Source: Kiritimatiellia bacterium (GTDB lineage: Bacteria; Verrucomicrobiota; Kiritimatiellia; RFP12; DVOR01). From it: a stretch of 9,264 nucleotides of DNA. Of the stretch, positions 6,684 to 9,264 are shown in pieces. Both the position numbers and the translations under genes were made by a program. The stretch covers positions 1 through 9,264 of the forward strand of contig CAAGNN010000064.1 in NCBI GenBank assembly GCA_900771325.1, written 5' to 3'. A model generated the notes under the pieces. That model was not told the DNA's origin and made no database searches. It worked only from the letters and a program-made list of their open reading frames with translations. Numbering within the stretch: position 1 is the stretch's first letter; every line of letters begins with the position of its first letter.

Positions 6684-7562
6684 CTTGCACGCGCAGAAGG
6701 GCCGCACGCGGGCAATCTCGCGCTCGCCGCAGGCCACCATCACCAGCCGGTCAATCCCGAGCGCAATCCCGGCCGTCGGCGGCATCCCGGGCAGGTCGGC
6801 CAAGAAGGCCTCGTCGACGGGGTAGGTGGGCAGCCCCCGCGCCCGGCGCATCGCAATCGTCTCCTCGAAGCGCCGCCGCTGTTCGGCCGCGTCGATGAGT
6901 TCTCCATAGCCGTTGGCAATCTCCATCCCCGCTAGATAGGCCTCGAAACGCTCGGCCACGCGCGGATCGTCGGGGTTGACCCGCGCCAAGGCCGCCGCCT
7001 GGACCGGGTAATCAGTGAGGTAGGTGAGCCCCTCGTGCGGCAGGGCCGGCTCGATTTTGAGGGCCATATCCTCGTCAAAGCGGTCCTCGTCCCACGCTTC
7101 CAAGGGGTCCCATCCGGCCCATTTGCGGTAGGCTTCGGCCACCGTCAGGCGCTGCGGCACCACCGCCTGCCCCAGCACGGCCGAGACCAAGTCCGCCACA
7201 TCAGCGTAGAGCGCGCCAATCCCCTCGCCCGGCCGATACCACTCTAATAGCGTGAACTCCGGGTTGTGCCGGCGGCCAATCTCCCCCGCGCGGAAACACG
7301 GCCCCAGCTGGTAAATCTTCCCGGCCCCATGCGCCAGCAGCCGCTTCATATGCAGTTCGGGGGATGTGCGCAGCCAGTGGTCGCCCGAGGGCGGGGGCTC
7401 CAGAAAGGCCTCGTTCGCCGGCGCCGGAATCCGCACGGGCGTCTCCACCTCCGTGAAGCCGCGCTCATCGAAGAAACGCCGCACGCGCCGCAACACCTCT
7501 GCCCGGCGCACCAACGCCTCCCACGCCACCACACCGCTATCGCTTGGCACCACTGGATCCAT
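6681..7562 (-). CDS. epmA: EF-P--(R)-beta-lysine ligase EpmA (PoxA/GenX)
   Basis: A 293-residue class II lysyl-tRNA-synthetase paralogue without the N-terminal anticodon-binding domain. This is diagnostic of EpmA, which attaches (R)-beta-lysine to a conserved lysine of elongation factor P so that ribosomes can pass polyproline stretches. Visible elements are motif 1 (GFTEVETPV, 35-43), the TSPELHMKRLL segment (66-76), motif 2 (FRAGEIGRRHNPEF, 90-103, then EWYR), MEIANGYGEL (203-212) and motif 3 (GIALGIDRLVM, 265-275). It is about 30 residues shorter than the E. coli enzyme, mainly in the region before RVAERFE (about 140-180). The start is supported by TTGAGGG with GAGG 6 nt before ATG 7562. 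It is followed directly by uvrA. EF-P itself and the lysine mutase EpmB are not in this window. A truncated LysRS is the only other option; the short N-terminus and close motif match favour EpmA. Confidence 0.93.
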   Translation of the reverse strand: MDPVVPSDSGVVAWEALVRRAEVLRRVRRFFDERGFTEVETPVRIPAPANEAFLEPPPSGDHWLRTSPELHMKRLLAHGAGKIYQLGPCFRAGEIGRRHNPEFTLLEWYRPGEGIGALYADVADLVSAVLGQAVVPQRLTVAEAYRKWAGWDPLEAWDEDRFDEDMALKIEPALPHEGLTYLTDYPVQAAALARVNPDDPRVAERFEAYLAGMEIANGYGELIDAAEQRRRFEETIAMRRARGLPTYPVDEAFLADLPGMPPTAGIALGIDRLVMVACGEREIARVRPFCACK

Positions 7563-7572
7563 TTACACCCTC

Positions 7573-7616
7573 AACAAAAGAGCAACCACAAAGAACTTGC
7601 CGTTCCCCGTGGTTGC
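7573..7616 (-). terminator. Long hairpin with T-rich tail between the CsoR-like gene and epmA
   Basis: In minus-strand RNA, GCAACCAC (7616-7609) pairs with GUGGUUGC (7589-7582). Inside it, GGG (7608-7606) faces UUU (7592-7590) as three G-U wobbles, and GAAC (7605-7602) pairs with GUUC (7596-7593) around a 5-nt loop. This gives a continuous 15-bp stem followed by UCUUUUGUU (7581-7573). On the plus strand the middle is an AAA/CCC mismatch, so the structure is specific to the minus strand. It ends 20 nt before the epmA ATG, so it may be a plain terminator or a leaky or regulated one in front of epmA-uvrA. Confidence 0.7.
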
Positions 7617-7621
7617 CATTC

Positions 7622-7640
7622 AACAAACGCACTGTGTGCG
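7622..7640 (-). terminator. Short hairpin with T-run just after the CsoR-like gene
   Basis: On the minus strand CGCAC (7640-7636), loop ACA, GTGCG (7632-7628), then TTTGTT (7627-7622). The stem starts 1 nt after the stop codon of the CsoR-like gene. Five base pairs is short, so alone it would be a weak terminator. With the larger hairpin just downstream it forms a tandem pair. Confidence 0.45.
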
Positions 7641-7641
7641 A

Positions 7642-8199
7642 TTACTTGCGCATCCGGCAGAAGCTCTCGATGGCCGAGCGGAAGTCCTTGGCAAAGACGC
7701 CCGCGGTCTTGCGGTCGATTGCCGTCTTCACGCACTTGGCCACGAAGGTCTCCAGGAGGAACTGCCCGAAGGCGTGCAGGTTGTTCTTGGTCTGCAGGAT
7801 GAGGGCGAGCACCTCGGTGCGCGAACTCTCGTCCTTCGCAATCGCCTGACCGATGACGTCACACGAGGCGATGATCTTCTCGATGCGCTCCTCGAAGGTG
7901 CCCTCGTTGATCAGCGCGATGTCGCGATTGGTCTGGCAGAAGCTGCGAATGCCCTGGTTGAAGTGCTCCGAGAAGTACGCGGGGTCGGCCTTCGCGATAG
8001 ACTGCTGGACAGCCTCGGCGATGTAATCATCGAGCAACAGTTGGCCCAGCTGGTGGAGCGCGTTCTTAGCAGCACTCACCTGCAAGAGCGTGTCCGTGCA
8101 CGGAGACTTCGACTTGATCATGCGCAAGATACCCTTGCACTGACCAACAACCTTATTCAGCCGGCGCTGAAATGCCAATTTGTCTGCTTCGTCAATCAT
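7642..8199 (-). CDS. Tandem-duplicated CsoR/FrmR-family (DUF156) metal-sensing regulator
   Basis: A 185-residue, all-helical protein made of two copies of a CsoR/RcnR/FrmR domain, normally about 90 residues per chain. Copy 1 (about 8-92) has the family pattern RRLNKVVGQCKGI, then Cys34 followed by LLQVSAAKNAL and LLLDDYI. Copy 2 (about 100-185) aligns with one inserted residue, sharing TKNNLH, FGQFLLE and the final SFC. In CsoR the metal is bound by a Cys from one subunit plus a His and a Cys from its partner. Copy 1 keeps the first Cys (C34) but has Tyr59 and Ala63 at the other two positions. Copy 2 has Arg127 at the first position and Phe152 for the His, but keeps Cys156. Basic helix-1 residues (R12, R13, K16, K22) are mostly replaced by acidic ones in copy 2. 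C21/C113, H49/H142 and C88/C181 are shared by both copies. The start is supported by GAGG 7 nt before ATG 8199. The ligand, and whether it still binds DNA, are unknown. Confidence 0.85.
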   Translation of the reverse strand: MIDEADKLAFQRRLNKVVGQCKGILRMIKSKSPCTDTLLQVSAAKNALHQLGQLLLDDYIAEAVQQSIAKADPAYFSEHFNQGIRSFCQTNRDIALINEGTFEERIEKIIASCDVIGQAIAKDESSRTEVLALILQTKNNLHAFGQFLLETFVAKCVKTAIDRKTAGVFAKDFRSAIESFCRMRK

Positions 8200-8221
8200 A
8201 CAATAACCTCTGCATTTATAC

Positions 8222-8249
8222 TTGGTTCACCAAAAGGGTGCCCAACCAA
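8222..8249. promoter_or_regulatory. Operator-like nested palindromes before the CsoR-like gene
   Basis: TTGGTT (8222-8227) and AACCAA (8244-8249) form inverted arms enclosing two smaller palindromes: TTGGT-TC-ACCAA (8222-8233) and GGG-TG-CCC (8236-8243). CsoR-family repressors are known to use GC-tract palindromes with AT flanks, and this one would lie just after the predicted start of the csoR-like transcript. Autoregulation is inference. Confidence 0.45.
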
Positions 8250-8257
8250 TTGCAACT

Positions 8258-8286
8258 ATTGTAGTATATGTCCCGTCCAAAAACAA
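8258..8286 (-). promoter_or_regulatory. Candidate promoter of the CsoR-like gene
   Basis: On the minus strand TACAAT (8263-8258) is a good -10, with TTGTTT (8286-8281) as a weak -35 and a 17-bp spacer. An overlapping TATACT (8268-8263) is an alternative -10. The predicted transcription start, near 8251, would place the nested palindromes immediately downstream, suited to repression by blocking. Confidence 0.4.
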
Positions 8287-8300
8287 GGATAAAATGCGCG

Positions 8301-8385
8301 TTTTGGCCGGAAAAGCGGCTTTTGGGGCCGAAATAAGGGCCTTTTTGTCAAGCATTCGGGGCCTTTTCGGCTGATTATGCGGCCC
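8301..8385. repeat. GGCC-rich cluster of short direct and inverted repeats
   Basis: GGCC occurs at 8305, 8326, 8338, 8360 and 8381, mostly 21-22 bp apart. GGGCCTTTT is repeated directly (from 8337 and 8359), TTTTGG starts at 8301 and 8320, and AAAAG/CTTTT arms (8311-8323) are enclosed by GGCC...GGCC (8305-8329). GGGCC (8359-8363) can pair with GGCCC (8381-8385). Several mutually exclusive hairpins are possible. No clean T-run follows a strong stem on the minus strand, so it is not an obvious terminator for the gene upstream. Its function is unknown. Confidence 0.5.
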
Positions 8386-8409
8386 AGCGGGATTTTTTAA
8401 CTTCTCTGC

Positions 8410-9060
8410 TTACTTGTCGACCCTCACCGGAGGCACCTGGCGCATCGCCGCTTCCAACTGCGCCAACGGCCCGTAATGCGCCTCCAGCCACGCTGCGCCA
8501 TCTTCGCCCCGCCGGCAGACCGCATTGAGCGGCACCAGGAGTGCGCGGTAGTCGCCGGCGTGGTGGCGAACGATGAGCACCTGCAACAACGCGGCCGCGT
8601 GGGTGTAGCCCCGCCGATAGTCGGCCTGGGCCGGGGCGATCCACCGCGTCGGCTCGGGGAGGATGACATAGTCGCGCACATAATCGGCAATCCCTTCGAC
8701 AAGCCAACTCGGCGTTGTGCCCCCGGGATAGCCCTGCACCACGTGGGTGAACTCGTGCAGCACCATCCCGGCATCCTCGGGCTTGCGCTGCATATAGGGC
8801 GCCGAGAGGGTGACTGCCCGCCCCAAGGTCACTCCGGGCGGTGCTGAGGGATCCTCGGTCAATGCCACCTCGACCGGAGCTGGGTCGTCTGCCACCCCCA
8901 ACGCCTCGGCAATCCGGGGCAGATAGACCGTGGCCAGTCCCTCCAAGATCGCCTGCCGCCCCACCGAAATCCCCGGCGCAAAGCGCAAGCGTCCACCTGC
9001 CTCCGCCGAAACCATCGCCGCAATCAAACAAGTCAAACCAATAACCATCCATTGTCTCAT
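8410..9060 (-). CDS. Secreted HExxH metalloprotease-like protein, plant/bacterial BSP type
   Basis: A 216-residue protein with a Sec signal peptide (hydrophobic 4-18, probable cut after VSA at 17-19), so it is exported. HEFTH at 102-106 provides two candidate zinc ligands and a catalytic Glu103. It is followed by VVQGYPGG, then PSWLVEGIADYVRD (117-130), where Glu122 or Asp126 may be the third ligand. The order HExxHxxQ, then WLxEGIADYxR, then a GYxxAAxLL helix (about 141-150) resembles the 'peptidase of plants and bacteria' / basic secretory protein family (PF04450). Its enzymatic activity is poorly characterised. It lacks any C-terminal anchor or sorting signal. ATG at 9060 is preceded by GGAAGAG. 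No functional partner is evident beside it; the CsoR-like gene lies 210 bp downstream in the same direction. The protease assignment is by motif, and catalysis is unproven. Confidence 0.75.
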   Translation of the reverse strand: MRQWMVIGLTCLIAAMVSAEAGGRLRFAPGISVGRQAILEGLATVYLPRIAEALGVADDPAPVEVALTEDPSAPPGVTLGRAVTLSAPYMQRKPEDAGMVLHEFTHVVQGYPGGTTPSWLVEGIADYVRDYVILPEPTRWIAPAQADYRRGYTHAAALLQVLIVRHHAGDYRALLVPLNAVCRRGEDGAAWLEAHYGPLAQLEAAMRQVPPVRVDK

Positions 9061-9084
9061 CGCTCTTCCAGTCCTTTCGTACTC

Positions 9085-9113
9085 ACGATAGCAAACATAG
9101 CCTCAGGAGACAA
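9085..9113 (-). promoter_or_regulatory. Candidate promoter of the BSP-like protein gene
   Basis: On the minus strand TTGTCT (9113-9108) and TATCGT (9090-9085) are separated by exactly 17 bp, each matching four of six consensus positions. The predicted start, near 9078, leaves a short leader before ATG 9060. This is moderate evidence only. Confidence 0.35.
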
Positions 9114-9218
9114 CACGCCTTTAGGCAACGGTGAGCGCTGTTGGCGTGAGAACGGAGCGCGGAGAAGAGGAGACACCTCCGTGGGGGGGCCTTCGGCGCG
9201 TGAGGAAACGCATTCGCC

Positions 9219-9264
9219 CCGGGTTGACGACCGACCCGCCCCGGGTTGACCCCCGACCCGCCCC
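9219..9264. repeat. 22-bp GC-rich tandem repeat, right end
   Basis: Two full units start at 9219 and 9241, and the array then runs off the window. The unit at 9241-9262 is identical to the units at 2, 24 and 46 of the left array; the one at 9219 differs only at two or three central bases. Both arrays are in the same orientation. The 9114-9218 stretch before it contains no gene that I can support. Confidence 0.93.

Noticed and set aside
6346..8199. Possible defence or metal-resistance island around the CsoR-like gene
   Set aside because: No efflux pump, nuclease, toxin or integrase lies beside it; the neighbours are EF-P modification, DNA repair and a secreted protein.
7366..8292. A 308-residue plus-strand open frame spanning epmA and the CsoR-like gene
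   Set aside because: Antisense to two well-supported genes and their spacer; no domain and no ribosome-binding site.
9117..9218. Small hairpin GGAG/CTCC near 9169-9180 and a G-run at 9183-9189
   Set aside because: A four-base stem without a T-run; nothing distinguishes it from chance in GC-rich DNA.
1..9264. Circular plasmid or phage genome, suggested by matching ends
   Set aside because: Joining the ends would give an out-of-phase unit (extra C bases), and the genes are chromosomal housekeeping genes without replication or mobility functions.

Overview
This is a GC-rich window, apparently chromosomal, carrying eight protein genes in two blocks of opposite orientation. It is bounded at both ends by the same 22-bp GC-rich tandem repeat. 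Shine-Dalgarno sites are clear, genes are tightly packed, and there is a lipobox protein, a site-2 protease and an EpmA-type EF-P lysine ligase, so the source looks like a Gram-negative bacterium. The overall flavour is compatible with the PVC superphylum (Verrucomicrobiota, Lentisphaerota or Kiritimatiellota), but that is a low-confidence guess from gene content. No rRNA, tRNA, CRISPR array, integrase, transposase or phage gene is visible. The repeats at both ends suggest that a dispersed repeat family either limited the assembly or frames this gene block.

Layout, left to right. Bases 1-182 hold the left 22-bp array, whose last units are inverted. Bases 183-358 are non-coding, with a hairpin, a 23-nt Z-DNA-prone alternating tract and a strong extended -10 promoter placed so close to the first ATG that the mRNA should be leaderless or nearly so. 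Four overlapping plus-strand genes follow: an M50 site-2 protease, the YchF ATPase, an N-terminally anchored D-Ala-D-Ala carboxypeptidase and a small BamE-like lipoprotein. They form one envelope-flavoured operon. It converges with only 4 bp to spare on the minus-strand epmA-uvrA pair, and the best terminator for the plus operon lies inside the 3' coding end of uvrA.

Further right, all on the minus strand, are epmA, then a 79-bp spacer with two terminator-like hairpins, then a CsoR/FrmR-family regulator built as a tandem duplication, then a 210-bp spacer with operator-like palindromes and a GGCC-rich repeat cluster, and finally a secreted HExxH protein resembling the 'peptidase of plants and bacteria' (BSP) family. 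The right-hand 22-bp array closes the window.

The most unusual item is the CsoR/FrmR duplication. The two halves have lost complementary parts of the canonical metal site, and only the first half keeps the basic DNA-binding face. It could therefore act as a single-chain asymmetric pseudo-dimer. Most other genes are ordinary housekeeping functions (nucleotide excision repair, EF-P modification, YchF, peptidoglycan trimming). I see no convincing defence system or mobile element.
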